A program made the translations under genes and the position numbers. Below, piece by piece: positions 54,568 to 63,474 of a stretch of 64,000 nt of DNA. This DNA comes from Bog-752 sp963799395. GTDB taxonomy: Bacteria > Actinomycetota > Thermoleophilia > UBA2241. The stretch lies in contig CAWCWZ010000071.1 of assembly GCA_963799395.1 (NCBI GenBank), positions 102,391-166,390 of the forward strand, in the 5' to 3' direction. Under the pieces are notes generated by a model. The model saw only the letters and a program-made list of their open reading frames with translations. It did no database searches and had not been told where the DNA came from. The first letter of the stretch is position 1; every line of letters starts with the position of its first letter.

Positions 54568-56703
54568 GCGCCGACGTCAAGATCCTCGACGGCAACACCT
54601 TCGTCGTCAGCGACGACGCGCGGCGACATCGAGGCCTCGATGACCGACCCGACCGGCCTGTTCTCGTTCGACACGCGCTTTCTTTCGAAGTGGCTGCTCA
54701 CCATCGACGGGCAGAAGCTCAATCCGCTCTCGGTCGACGACCTGCAGTACTTCGAGACCCGCTTCTTCCTGGTGCCCGGCACGGGCACGGTCTACGTCGA
54801 CGCCAAGCTCTCGGTCATCCGCCAGCGCGCCGTCGGCGGCGGGTTCCACGAGGAGCTGACGATCCTCAACCACGACGAGAAGCCGGTCGATCTGGCCGTC
54901 CGTATCGAGGCGGGCAGCGACTTCGCCGACCTGTTCGAGGTCAAGGACGCCCTCAAGAAGCAGGGCGAGTACTACCGGCGCGTCGACGACGGCCGCCTGG
55001 TGCTGGGCTACCGGCGCGAGACCTACTATCGCGAGACCTGGATCTCGGCGACGGCGCCCTGCACGGTCGACGAGGAGGGCTTGAGCTTCGCCGCGCACAT
55101 CGAGCCCCATGGCGAGTGGACGACCGACCTGCACGTCGTCACGGCTCACCTCGGCGCCGGGGTGAGCATGGACACGCCCAAGTACGAGCGCAACGCCAAG
55201 CGGGCCAGGCCGAACATGGAGCGGAGCCTCGACAAGTGGCTCGAGGACGCGCCCCGCCTCGAGTGCGACTGGGACGCCGCTGAAGACCACCTACCGCCGC
55301 AGCCTCGTCGACCTGGCCGCCCTGCGCTTCTCACCGCCGATCCTGGCCGGCCACAGCCTGCCGGCCGCCGGTCTGCCCTGGTTCATGACCATGTTCGGCC
55401 GCGACAGCATCTTCACCAGCCTGCAGGCGCTGCCCTTCGCCTCCGAGCTCGCCGCCACGCACGCTGCGGGCGCTCGGCGATCTGGCAGGGCACGCGCGTC
55501 GACGACTTCCGCGACGAGGACCCGGGGCGCATCCTCCACGAGATGCGCTACGGCGAGATGACCGCCTTCGAGGAGCGGCCGCACTCGCCCTACTACGGCT
55601 GCGCCGACGCCACCCCGCTCTACGTCGTGCTGCTCGACGAGTACGAGCGCTGGACGGGCGACACGCAAGCTGGTGCGCGAGCTCGAGGCCCAGGCGCGGG
55701 CCGCGCTCAACTGGATCGACGAGTACGCCGACCTGCAGGGCAACGGCTACGTCTCCTACCAGCGCCGCAACGAGAAGACCGGCCTCGAGAACCAGTGCTG
55801 GAAGGACTCGTGGGACTCGATCTCCTACCGCGACGGCCGTCTGCCCGGCTTCCCGCGGGCGACCTGCGAGCTCCAGGGCTACGCCTACGACGCCAAGGTG
55901 CGCGGCGCCCGCCTGGCCCGCCAGGTCTGGAAGGACCCCGGGCTTCGCCGACCGGCTCGAGAAGGAGGCCGCCGACCTCAAGCGCCGCTTCAACCGCGAC
56001 TTCTGGGTCGAGGACGGCGAGTACTTCGCCGCTCGCCCTCGACGCCGACGGCAGCCAGGTCGACGCGCTCGCCTCGAACAACGGCCACCTGCTGTGGAGC
56101 GGCATCGTCGAGAAGTCGAAGGCGAAGGCCGTCGTCGAGCAATCTCATGGGCCCGTCGGCTGTTCTCCGGGCTGGGGCGTGCGCACGCTGGCCGAGGGCG
56201 AGGGCCGCTACAACCCGATCGGCTACCACGTCGGCACGGTCTGGCCGTTCGACAACTCGTTCATCGCCTGGGGCCTGCGCCGCTACGGCTTCAAGGAGGA
56301 GGCGGCGCGCGATCGCCGCCGGCATCCTCGACGCCGCCGAGTTCTTCGACGGGCGCCTGCCCGAGGCGTTCGGCGGCTACCACGCGCCAGCAGACCAAGT
56401 ACCCGGTGCAGTACCCGACGGCCTGCAGCCCGCAGGCCTGGTCGACCGGCGCACCGCTGCTGCTTCTGCGGACCATGCTCGGCCTCGAGCCCATCGGCGA
56501 CCACCTGGTCGTCGACCCGGCGCTGCCGACAGAGCATCGGCCACCTCGAACTGCTCGACATCCCCGGACGCTGGGGCCGCATCGACGCCTTCGGGCGAGG
56601 CACTGTCGACATCGCCAAGGTGGGCAGGGAGCGCGGGCAGCTCGGCGTGCTGTCCCAGTCAGAGGTCAAACGGACGGCTCGGCCGCGCGAGCACAAGCAC
56701 TAG
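54564..56703 (+). CDS. amylo-alpha-1,6-glucosidase / glycogen debranching-type protein (many indels)
   Basis: About 705 residues after correction. The N-terminal half is a GDE_N-like beta domain (DPTGLFSFDTRFLSKW, ELTILNHDEKPVDLAVR), the C-terminal half an (alpha/alpha)6 barrel with WFMTMFGRDSIFTSLQ, GRILHEMRYGEM, NQCWKDSWDSISYRDG and YHVGTVWPFDNSFIAWG. The Asp/Glu catalytic region of debranching glucosidases appears present. At least ten single-base changes, nearly all extra bases (for example near 54,616, 55,281, 55,465, 55,664, 55,941, 56,029 and 56,140-56,170), scatter the frame. This exceeds its neighbours, so decay is possible. ATG 54,564 overlaps the SCP2 gene stop. Confidence 0.78.
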
Positions 56704-56718
56704 GAAGAGAAACGCGGG

Positions 56719-56759
56719 CGGGCGTGGGGCGGGCGGCGAAGCCGCCCGCCCCACGCCCG
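56719..56759. terminator. perfect 19-bp GC hairpin between convergent genes
   Basis: Arms 56,719-56,737 and 56,741-56,759 are perfectly complementary around a GAA loop. It lies 16 nt after the debranching-enzyme stop and 39 nt from the end of the opposing gene, so it can serve both strands. No T-run. Confidence 0.8.
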
Positions 56760-56797
56760 TTGCCAGGGGGTGGAGCCTCGTCCCTCGCGCCGGGCCC

Positions 56798-57103
56798 TCA
56801 GGAGCCCGGGTAGTAGGGCATGCGCCGGCGGTCGCGGTAGCCCGACGAGTAGGAGCCGAGGTCGAGCAGGAAGCCGATGAACACGAGCACCCAGCCGGCC
56901 GTCGTCGGGCCGTGGTTTGCGACCGAGTACACGAGCACGTAGAAGAGTGTCGTGAAGGGCAGGAAGATGATGCCGAGCAGCGGCCAGAAGATGGTGCTGA
57001 AGGCACGGTTCACGTAGTCGGTGAAGATCCACAGAAAGAGGAACACGAGGCGCGGCGCGAACATGCCGAGACAGCCCAAGCAGCACATGTGGCAAACCCC
57101 CAT
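56798..57103 (-). CDS. small membrane protein, uncharacterised
   Basis: 101 residues from ATG 57,103. A Cys-rich N-terminus (MGVCHMCCLGCLGMF) is followed by three hydrophobic segments (LVFLFLWIFTDYV, IFWPLLGIIFLPFTTLFYV and TAGWVLVFIGFLLDLGSY) and a Tyr/Arg-rich tail. The cysteine cluster may be lipid-modified or metal-binding. The upstream in-frame extension is unlike protein and was not used. No family recognised; convergent with the debranching gene. Confidence 0.6.
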   Translation of the reverse strand: MGVCHMCCLGCLGMFAPRLVFLFLWIFTDYVNRAFSTIFWPLLGIIFLPFTTLFYVLVYSVANHGPTTAGWVLVFIGFLLDLGSYSSGYRDRRRMPYYPGS

Positions 57104-57278
57104 CGGTCGCGTTGCCCCGCGCACGGGCGCCGGCCGGACGGCCGCGCCGCGGGCAGGCGACAAGGTATCACAGGACCGACGCGGCGGGACCGTTGCCCCG
57201 GGCACGAGACGAGTGAGCGGCTGCCGGGATGTCATGGTCGCGCCCCGCGGTCCCTCATCGGGACGTGGGGACCTGGGT

Positions 57279-57284
57279 TAGACT
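57279..57284 (+). promoter_or_regulatory. possible -10 element (TAGACT) for the K+ channel gene
   Basis: TAGACT 33 nt before the GTG start matches an actinobacterial -10, in a GGGTTAGACT context. No convincing -35 box. The rest of the 57,104-57,316 gap shows nothing else. Confidence 0.3.
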
Positions 57285-57316
57285 GAGCGGCGACACCGGG
57301 ACGGGAAGGAGATCAC

Positions 57317-58099
57317 GTGACGGTCGACGCGCCCGGCGCGGACCACGACAGGGACGGCGCGGCAGGGTCCGACGAGGTCCAGCGTCCTCTCCTCGGAGGG
57401 CTGCGCCGCATCCGCCGAAGCAAGACCCAAAGTGAGCGCTACTTCTTTCTGCTCGGGCTGCTGCTGATCGACGTCATGGTGATCGGACTCGCGGGCTCGG
57501 GCCGCTGGGCGACCTTCGCCTACACGCCGATCACGGCGGCCACGCTGGTGCTCGCGCTTCGCACGTCCGAGGCCGTGCATCGCACGATGCAGATCGCCTG
57601 GGTGGCGGCCGTCGTCGCGGTCGCGGCCTCGGCGGGCGTGGCGATCACCGGCTCGGCTCATCTCACGGGTTACGTGTACTTCATGCTGTTCGCCCTGCTG
57701 CTCATGTCGCCGCTGGCCATCGGCCGGCACATCCTCATGAGCCGGAAGGTGACGCTGCGTCTGCTGGTCGCGGCCATCTGCGTCTACCTGATGATCGGGC
57801 TGCTGTTCACGTTCGTCTACCTGGGCGTCGACGGCGTCCATCCCAACTTCTTCTCCCAGGGCGTCCAGAAGGACCCCTCGATCTACCTGTACTTCAGCTT
57901 CATCACCATGACGACCGTGGGCTTCGGCGATTTCACGCCGGGCTACTCGGTGCCCCGGGTGCTGGTCGTGTTCGAGGCCATGCTCGGGCAGGTCTTCCTG
58001 GTCACCGCGGTGGCGCGTCTGGTCTCGCTATACACGTCGGGTGGATCGCCTGCGCCCGAGCCGGGGGCGGCGGGCCGCGACGTCGACAACGATGCCTGA
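57317..58099 (+). CDS. two-transmembrane-pore K+ channel family protein
   Basis: 260 residues. Several hydrophobic helices (residues 43-170) precede the pore: YFSFITMTTVGFGDFTP contains the selectivity filter TVGFG and the pore helix, and FEAMLGQVFLVTAVARLV is the inner helix. No RCK domain follows, and the C-terminus is a short Gly/Pro-rich tail. Start is GTG 57,317 after GGAAGGAG. Likely a plasma-membrane potassium channel; gating signal unknown. Confidence 0.88.
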   Translation: MTVDAPGADHDRDGAAGSDEVQRPLLGGLRRIRRSKTQSERYFFLLGLLLIDVMVIGLAGSGRWATFAYTPITAATLVLALRTSEAVHRTMQIAWVAAVVAVAASAGVAITGSAHLTGYVYFMLFALLLMSPLAIGRHILMSRKVTLRLLVAAICVYLMIGLLFTFVYLGVDGVHPNFFSQGVQKDPSIYLYFSFITMTTVGFGDFTPGYSVPRVLVVFEAMLGQVFLVTAVARLVSLYTSGGSPAPEPGAAGRDVDNDA

Positions 58100-58204
58100 G
58101 TGTCCGGTCGCGCCACGGTGGGTACGTAGGCTGCAGGCGGGACGCCGCGAGTCGCGACGCTTGCTCCGGCACGCCCCGTTCTCCAAGCGAGCGGAGGTGG
58201 CGGC

Positions 58205-59668
58205 ATGACCGATGACGACACGACCCAGGGCGACGAAGGCGTCGACCTCCCCGACGGGCACGATGCGCCACCGGCGAGCGTCCCGGAGGGCGCCGACGAC
58301 GCCACGGCGCCGCTCGACACGGCCGCGGGTGCGACCGTCGAGATGCCGGCGTCGGGCGGCGATACTCAGCCCCTGCCCGCAGAGGAGGCGGCCCCGGGCG
58401 CACATGGAGGCGACTCGGCGGACTCGGCGGCAGCGACGACGAGCGGTACCGACCGCCCCCATGGCGAGCGCTGGCGCGGTATCGTCGCGGTCGTGCTCAT
58501 CGTCCTGGCAACGCTGCTGGCGCCGGTCACGCTCGCGGTCCTCTGGATGAACCACGACCTGCTGAACACCGACAACTACGTCAAGACAGTGGCGCCGCTG
58601 AGCTCTGACCCGGCCGTGCAGACCGCCATCGCCACCGACGTGACCGACCAGCTCTGGGCCAAGGTCGACGTCCAGCAGCAGCTTTCCGGCGTGCTGCCGT
58701 CGTGGGCCCAGGTCTTCGCAGCTCCCCTCAGCAACCAGCTCAAGGGCTACGCCTATCAGGCGGTTCACGCCATCGTCTCGTCCTCGCAGTTCTCCAAGGT
58801 GTGGGAGGTCGCCAACCGGCAGGCCCACTCCAAGGTCACGGCCGCGCTGCTCGGCAACCAGGGGGGCCTCGTCCAGACGACGGGCGGGCAGGTGAGCATC
58901 GATTTCGCGCCCGTCGTCGACAAGGTCAAGGCGGCCCTCGACGCCAAGGGCATCCACGTGCTCGATTCGGTGGCCTCGACGCCGGGCAGCACGACGTTCG
59001 TGCTCTTCCGCTCCGAGACCCTGGCGAGGGCGCAGAAGACTCTCAACTTCTTCCACAAGCTCTCGGTCGCGCTGCCGCTGCTGTTGCTCGCCGCGTGGGC
59101 CGGCGCGATCGCCGTGTCGCGCCGCCGCCGCCGCACGGTGCTACAGCTCGGATTCACCCTCGCCCTGGCAATGGCCGTGACCCTCGTCGGCTACCATGTG
59201 GGACGCGGGGAGTACCTGAAGGCGATCACCAGTCCGCAGTTGCCCCGTCCTGCCGCCGCTGCGATCTTCGACACGCTCCTGGTCGGCATGCTCGACGCGG
59301 CCCGCACCGTGTTCGTCGTCGGCCTCGTGATCTGGCTCGGGGCGCTGCTCGCCGGACCGGCCGGCTGGGCCGTCTGGGTACGCCGGGCGCTCGCCGGCGT
59401 CTTCCAGAGCGCGGGCACGGCCGCCGAGCGGAGGGGTGTCGACCTGGGGCCGGTCGGCTCCTGGGTGGCCCATCACCACCGTGCGCTGCAGATCGCCGGG
59501 CTCCTGATCGCCGCCGTGGTGCTCGTCTTCTGGGGCACGCCGGGCGTCGCCGGCGTCCTGTGGATCGTGGTCGGGCTGCTGGTCTACCTGGCGATCGTCG
59601 AGTTCGTCGGCCGTCTGACCCCGCCGGCGCCCGCCGAAGCCCCTGCCGCCAAGACCGGCCGGACCTGA
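58205..59668 (+). CDS. conserved actinobacterial multi-helix membrane protein
   Basis: 487 residues. An acidic, Ala/Pro-rich cytoplasmic N-terminus (1-88) leads to a first helix (IVAVVLIVLATLLAPVTLAVL), an extracytoplasmic domain of about 180 residues (NTDNYVKTVAPLSSDPAVQT onward, rich in short helices), and four further helices. NTDNYV and LSSDPAVQ resemble uncharacterised actinobacterial integral membrane proteins. Start ATG 58,205 with GGAGG upstream. Function unknown. Confidence 0.75.
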   Translation: MTDDDTTQGDEGVDLPDGHDAPPASVPEGADDATAPLDTAAGATVEMPASGGDTQPLPAEEAAPGAHGGDSADSAAATTSGTDRPHGERWRGIVAVVLIVLATLLAPVTLAVLWMNHDLLNTDNYVKTVAPLSSDPAVQTAIATDVTDQLWAKVDVQQQLSGVLPSWAQVFAAPLSNQLKGYAYQAVHAIVSSSQFSKVWEVANRQAHSKVTAALLGNQGGLVQTTGGQVSIDFAPVVDKVKAALDAKGIHVLDSVASTPGSTTFVLFRSETLARAQKTLNFFHKLSVALPLLLLAAWAGAIAVSRRRRRTVLQLGFTLALAMAVTLVGYHVGRGEYLKAITSPQLPRPAAAAIFDTLLVGMLDAARTVFVVGLVIWLGALLAGPAGWAVWVRRALAGVFQSAGTAAERRGVDLGPVGSWVAHHHRALQIAGLLIAAVVLVFWGTPGVAGVLWIVVGLLVYLAIVEFVGRLTPPAPAEAPAAKTGRT

Positions 59669-59674
59669 GCTCGC

Positions 59675-59717
59675 GAGGGCGGGGCCCGGGGCCGGACGGC
59701 CCCGGGCCCCCGCCCTC
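59675..59717. terminator. long GC hairpin between convergent genes
   Basis: Arms 59,675-59,693 and 59,698-59,717 pair over 19 bp with one bulged base and a GGAC loop, ending 5 nt before the stop of the aminotransferase gene on the other strand. No T-run. Confidence 0.78.
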
Positions 59718-59721
59718 GCTC

Positions 59722-60879
59722 TCAGCTCTTCAGCGCCGCTCCGATCACCTCGCCCAGCCGGGCGGCGGCCGCCGTCAGCTCGCCGGGCCCGTAGAGCGTG
59801 AAGGCCAGGCGCAGGGCGCCGTCGTAGCCGTCAAGATGGCTGCGGACGGCGGGGACGAAGGACACGCCGGCCGCCTCGGCCGCCGGCAGCAGCTGGCCGG
59901 CCTGTAGCCCCGCGGGCAGCGTCACCCAGATGAAGAAGCCCCCCGCTGGCACCGAGAAGCCGCAGCCTCTCGGCAAGCGTTCGGTCAGAGCGGCCGCAAG
60001 GGCGTCGCGGCGGCTCGCGTAGGCGGCCCGCAGCTCGGCGACGTGCGGGTCGTAGCGCCCGGTGGCGAGGAACCGTTCGACGACGACCGCGGCGAACTGG
60101 CTGGGGCAGCCGCCGCTGTCGTTCAGGCCGCTCGCGGCGACGCGCTCGATCTGCGCGGGAGCCGCGTTCAGCCAGCCGACGCGCAGCCCCGGAGCGAGCG
60201 TCTTGGCAAACGAGCCCAGACGCAGCACGGTGCCGGGCGCCGCCATGCTCCACAGTGAGGGCGGCGCCGGTCCTTCGTACCAGAGCTCGCGGTAGACGTC
60301 GTCTTCGACGACGAGGAGGCCGTAGGCGGCGGCGACCTCGACGAGACGCCGCCGCCTCGCGGCCGCCAGCGAGACCCCGGTCGGGTTGTGAAAGGTGGGG
60401 ATGGTGTAGAGCAGCCGCACCGTGCGGCCCGTGGCCCGCGCTTCGACGAGACGTTTCTCGAGCGCCTCCACATCGAGGCCTTCGTCGTCGAAGGGCAGCG
60501 CCTCGACGACGACGGGGTGGTCGCGCAGGATGCCGAGGGCGAGGCTGTAGGTGGGCCGCTCGACGAGCACCACGTCGCCCGGGCGGCAGAACAGCGTGAC
60601 GAGCTGCTCGAGGGCTTGCGAGTTGCCACCGCTGATCAGCGTCTCGTCCTCGCCGGTCGCCCGCGTCTCGAGCCGCGTAAGGCGCTCGGCGAGCCGGCGG
60701 CGCAACCCCGCGGGGCCCGCGTTGGCCCCGTAGGACAGAGCCTCGCCGCCCTCGGCGAGCGCCTCGCGGCACGCCGCGGCGAGCCCGGCGGCGGGGAAGA
60801 GCGCGGGGTCGGGCTCGCCGAAGGCGAGCTCGATCACGCCGGGTCGCGCGACGTTCTGCGTGCTCGCTGTGGACGTCAT
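59722..60879 (-). CDS. PLP-dependent class I/II aminotransferase
   Basis: 385 residues, fold type I. NPTG at 165-168, the PLP Asp near 193-194 (EDDVYRELW) and Schiff-base Lys K226 in GSFAKTLAPGLRVGW are all present. The pattern is that of 2-aminoadipate/MocR-type aminotransferases without a helix-turn-helix domain. Start ATG 60,879 overlaps an 8-codon ORF (ATGA). It lies downstream of the EutC-like gene on the same strand, suggesting amino-acid catabolism as a pair. Substrate not known. Confidence 0.88.
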   Translation of the reverse strand: MTSTASTQNVARPGVIELAFGEPDPALFPAAGLAAACREALAEGGEALSYGANAGPAGLRRRLAERLTRLETRATGEDETLISGGNSQALEQLVTLFCRPGDVVLVERPTYSLALGILRDHPVVVEALPFDDEGLDVEALEKRLVEARATGRTVRLLYTIPTFHNPTGVSLAAARRRRLVEVAAAYGLLVVEDDVYRELWYEGPAPPSLWSMAAPGTVLRLGSFAKTLAPGLRVGWLNAAPAQIERVAASGLNDSGGCPSQFAAVVVERFLATGRYDPHVAELRAAYASRRDALAAALTERLPRGCGFSVPAGGFFIWVTLPAGLQAGQLLPAAEAAGVSFVPAVRSHLDGYDGALRLAFTLYGPGELTAAAARLGEVIGAALKS

Positions 60880-60958
60880 GCCCGGCGTTGCAGCCGTGCC
60901 ATCACTCCGACAGCAGCCGTTCGAGTTGGAACTCGACGAATGGCCGGGTCGTTGCCAT
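60876..60958 (-). other. coupled leader mini-ORFs (18 and 8 codons) before the aminotransferase gene
   Basis: An ATG at 60,958, 8 nt behind a strong GAAGGAG site, encodes MATTRPFVEFQLERLLSE and stops at 60,902. Its TGA overlaps an ATG (TGATG) encoding MARLQRRA, whose TGA overlaps the aminotransferase start (ATGA). It could be a translational leader or the broken N-terminus of another protein: VEFQLERLLSEW resembles the start of class I/II aminotransferases. Confidence 0.45.
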
Positions 60959-61014
60959 GCGGTTCTCCTTCGTGCCTGGGCGAGCCGGTGCGCTCTTCTG
61001 GTCTTGCGGCCCGG

Positions 61015-62001
61015 TCAGTCGCCGAACGAGGTGCCGAGGCCGGCGGCGAGTGCCCGCCGGTAGGCGAGCCGGGCGATCGCCGTGTCCTGCACGCCCACGC
61101 CGGTCAGGTCGCAGATGGTGATCTCGTCGTCGCCCTGGCGCCCGGGCTTCATGCCGGAGGTGATCTCGCCGAGCTCGTCGATGCGGCTCTCGTCGAGCAG
61201 GCCGGCGTCGACCACGTGGTGCAGCTCGCCGATCGCGACACACTGCGACACGCGATCGCAGGCGACCCGGTCGGCCCGGGCGAAGCATTCGGCGAAGAGC
61301 TCCTGCTTGCCGGGCATGTCGGAGCCCATCGAGGTGATGTGCAGGCCGGGGTGCAGCCACTGAGCCTGCAGGTAGGGCTCGCGCGCCGTCGTCGCGCACA
61401 CCACGACATCGCTCCCGCGCACCACCGATTCGGCGGTGGTCGCCACGACGACGTCGACGCCGAGCTCGGCCTCCATGTCGTCGACGTAGCGCGAAAGCTC
61501 TTCGGGGACGACGCCGTAGACGTACAGGCGCCTGAAGTCGCGCACCATCTTGAGGCCGCGCATCTGGTAGCGCGCCTGCGAACCCGAGCCGATCACGCCG
61601 GCGGTCTCGATCTCGCGCCGCGCCAGCGTGTCGGCGGCGAGCGCCCCGGCGAGACCGGTGCGCAGCTCCGTGAGGTAGCCGTTGTCGACCAGCAGCGCCT
61701 GCAGAAAGCCGGTCTCGGCGCTTAGCAGGATCATCATGCCCGTGCCGGAGGGCAGGCCCCTGGCGGGATTGTCGGCGAAGCCCGCGGCGACCTTGACGGC
61801 GAAGCTGTCGAGCCCCTCGATGTAGGCCGTCTTGATGTCGACCTCGCCGTTGTGCTCGGGGATCTCGACGGCGATGACGGGGGGCGCGAAGGCGCGTCCC
61901 TCAGCGAGGCGCGAGAAGCCCTGGGCGACCGCTTCGAGCGCCTCGCGGTCGAAGCCGACGCAACCGCGGATCTCGGCCTCGGACAGCAGCGTCACCTTCA
62001 T
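61015..62001 (-). CDS. ornithine cyclodeaminase family protein, EutC-like
   Basis: 328 residues. NGEVDIKTAYIEGLDSFAVKV, SGTGMMILLSAETGFLQALL and DNGYLTELRTGLAGALAA (cores KTAY, LLSAETG and LTELRTG) follow the OCD/mu-crystallin fold, and GVIGSGSQARYQ is the NAD-binding loop. The string of motifs is closest, from memory, to EutC of ectoine catabolism. ATG 62,001 is preceded by AAAGGGG; the longer in-frame extension was rejected. No eutB, doeA or doeB is seen in the window, so the substrate could be another amino acid. Confidence 0.8.
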   Translation of the reverse strand: MKVTLLSEAEIRGCVGFDREALEAVAQGFSRLAEGRAFAPPVIAVEIPEHNGEVDIKTAYIEGLDSFAVKVAAGFADNPARGLPSGTGMMILLSAETGFLQALLVDNGYLTELRTGLAGALAADTLARREIETAGVIGSGSQARYQMRGLKMVRDFRRLYVYGVVPEELSRYVDDMEAELGVDVVVATTAESVVRGSDVVVCATTAREPYLQAQWLHPGLHITSMGSDMPGKQELFAECFARADRVACDRVSQCVAIGELHHVVDAGLLDESRIDELGEITSGMKPGRQGDDEITICDLTGVGVQDTAIARLAYRRALAAGLGTSFGD

Positions 62002-62093
62002 CTCGATCCCCTTTCGGGCGAGGATGGACTTGTGCCCGATTCTACCCGACCCCACCACCGGTCACAGCCGTGCCGCTTGGGCCAAAGAGCTCG

Positions 62094-62363
62094 TCAGCGG
62101 GGCTTGCGGCGTCGCCGGCGCACGATGAGCAGAGCGACGAGTCCGGCGACGAGCACGGCGAAGACCGCCGGCAGCATGAGGTCGACCCAGAGCGGCGCGG
62201 TGAAGGTCCAGGCGAGCCAGTGGACGTCGGCCGGCTGGCCGTTCTGCACGATGAACGCGAGCAGCCCGAGGGCGAGCAGGCCGCACAGGAACGGCACGGC
62301 GCCGCGACGCAGCATGGTCGTCGACGACGTGGGCTCGTGCGGCCGGCCTCTCTCGCTTTCCAT
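62094..62363 (-). CDS. LapA-domain (DUF1049) membrane protein, copy 2
   Basis: 89 residues, two membrane helices (VPFLCGLLALGLLAFIVQN and VDLMLPAVFAVLVAGLVAL) and an Arg/Lys tail RRRRRKPR. LAFIVQNGQPADVHWLAW is the LapA signature and clearly matches copy 1 at 12,103. Start ATG 62,363. It stands alone between the EutC-like gene and the ferredoxin gene on the same strand. Confidence 0.82.
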   Translation of the reverse strand: MESERGRPHEPTSSTTMLRRGAVPFLCGLLALGLLAFIVQNGQPADVHWLAWTFTAPLWVDLMLPAVFAVLVAGLVALLIVRRRRRKPR

Positions 62364-62403
62364 GCGGACCTGCCTCTCTGGTCGACTCGCTTGCCGGAGT
62401 GCC

Positions 62404-62438
62404 CGCGCGGCGGCGCCGTGAAACGGCGCCGCCGCGCG
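62404..62438 (-). terminator. perfect 15-bp GC hairpin after the ferredoxin gene
   Basis: Arms 62,404-62,418 and 62,424-62,438 are perfectly complementary around TGAAA. It begins 8 nt after the stop of the ferredoxin-family gene (62,446). No T-run. Confidence 0.75.
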
Positions 62439-62445
62439 GATGCGC

Positions 62446-63474
62446 CTACCAGTACCGGCGGCGGGCGAGCAATCCTTCCAGGTAGCGCGACTTGATCTGC
62501 TCGCTCGCTATGACCTGCTTGACCGGCGGCAGCCGCAGGATGACGCCCAGCACGGCGGCGAGCGCCCGGTGGCTGGGGAGCCCCTGCTCGGGGAAGATGA
62601 GGTTCTGGAGCTTGCCGCGCTCGATCGCCATCACGACCGTCCGGTGCGCCGAGTCGAGCGGCGTGATGATGCGCTCGGGGCGCACGGTGAGCAGGATTGC
62701 CTGCCGCCGGCAGGTCCGACTGCAGACGCCGCAACCGATACAGACCGAGCGGTCGATCGTCGGCGCGGCGCCGGGCAGCTCCTGGCGCAGCGCCTCGACG
62801 GGGCACACCTCGGCGCAGCGGCCACAGCCGTTGCACGTGTGCTCCACGACGACCGGCATGAAGCGCGTCGTGTGGACGGGGCGCAGCACCGCGAAGCGCC
62901 GGGCGGCGATCATCGTCTCGCAGCAGCAACGGCAGCAGTTGCAGATGAAGTTGACGCCGCGGCGCACGTTTTCGGCGAACTGCACGAGGTCGTGTTCGTA
63001 GGCCTCGGCCAGGAGGTCGAGACCCTCGGCCGCGTCGATCGGCCGCACGATGCCCTGGCGGATGAGGGTCTCGGCGGCGTCGTTCAACGACAGACACAGC
63101 TCGAGCGGGGCGTCGCAGGCCTTGCCGAGGTGCTCCATCTTGTGACGGCAGTAGCACAGGCCGACGGCCAGGTGGTGAGCCTCGCCGATGATGACGCTGG
63201 CGCGCTCGTGGTCGAGCACGTGCAGCTCGTCGCGGGGGTCGAGCGCGGGCTCGTGCACGAGCGCCCGGCCGAGCTGCGTCTCGCCCGGCTCGTACAGCTC
63301 GCGGACGAACTCGTCCTCGACCGTCATGTAGCGATGGAACAGCTCGGCCAGGGTCTGCTTGTCGAGGCGGCCGTCGGTGCGCATCATCGAGAACTCGAAG
63401 AAGCCGGCCATGGGCGGCGGCAGAAAGTAGCGGCGCTCGCCGTCGAAGGACGCGAAGCCGAAGTCTAGAGTCAT
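62446..63474 (-). CDS. 4Fe-4S ferredoxin-family protein, N-terminus truncated
   Basis: 342 residues remain. CYCRHKMEHLGKAC and ICNCCRCCC are Cys clusters of this family, followed by two ferredoxin sites CNGCGRCAEVCP and CIGCGVCSRTC. Relatives, as I remember them, are about 430 residues and have an N-terminal winged-helix-like part ending near YVLPPPMAGFFEFS; here that point is only 16 residues from the first Met, so about 90 residues are missing. The ATG at 63,474 has a stop codon directly upstream and no ribosome binding site. The break coincides with a drop in GC content, so expression is doubtful. Confidence 0.8.
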   Translation of the reverse strand: MTLDFGFASFDGERRYFLPPPMAGFFEFSMMRTDGRLDKQTLAELFHRYMTVEDEFVRELYEPGETQLGRALVHEPALDPRDELHVLDHERASVIIGEAHHLAVGLCYCRHKMEHLGKACDAPLELCLSLNDAAETLIRQGIVRPIDAAEGLDLLAEAYEHDLVQFAENVRRGVNFICNCCRCCCETMIAARRFAVLRPVHTTRFMPVVVEHTCNGCGRCAEVCPVEALRQELPGAAPTIDRSVCIGCGVCSRTCRRQAILLTVRPERIITPLDSAHRTVVMAIERGKLQNLIFPEQGLPSHRALAAVLGVILRLPPVKQVIASEQIKSRYLEGLLARRRYW

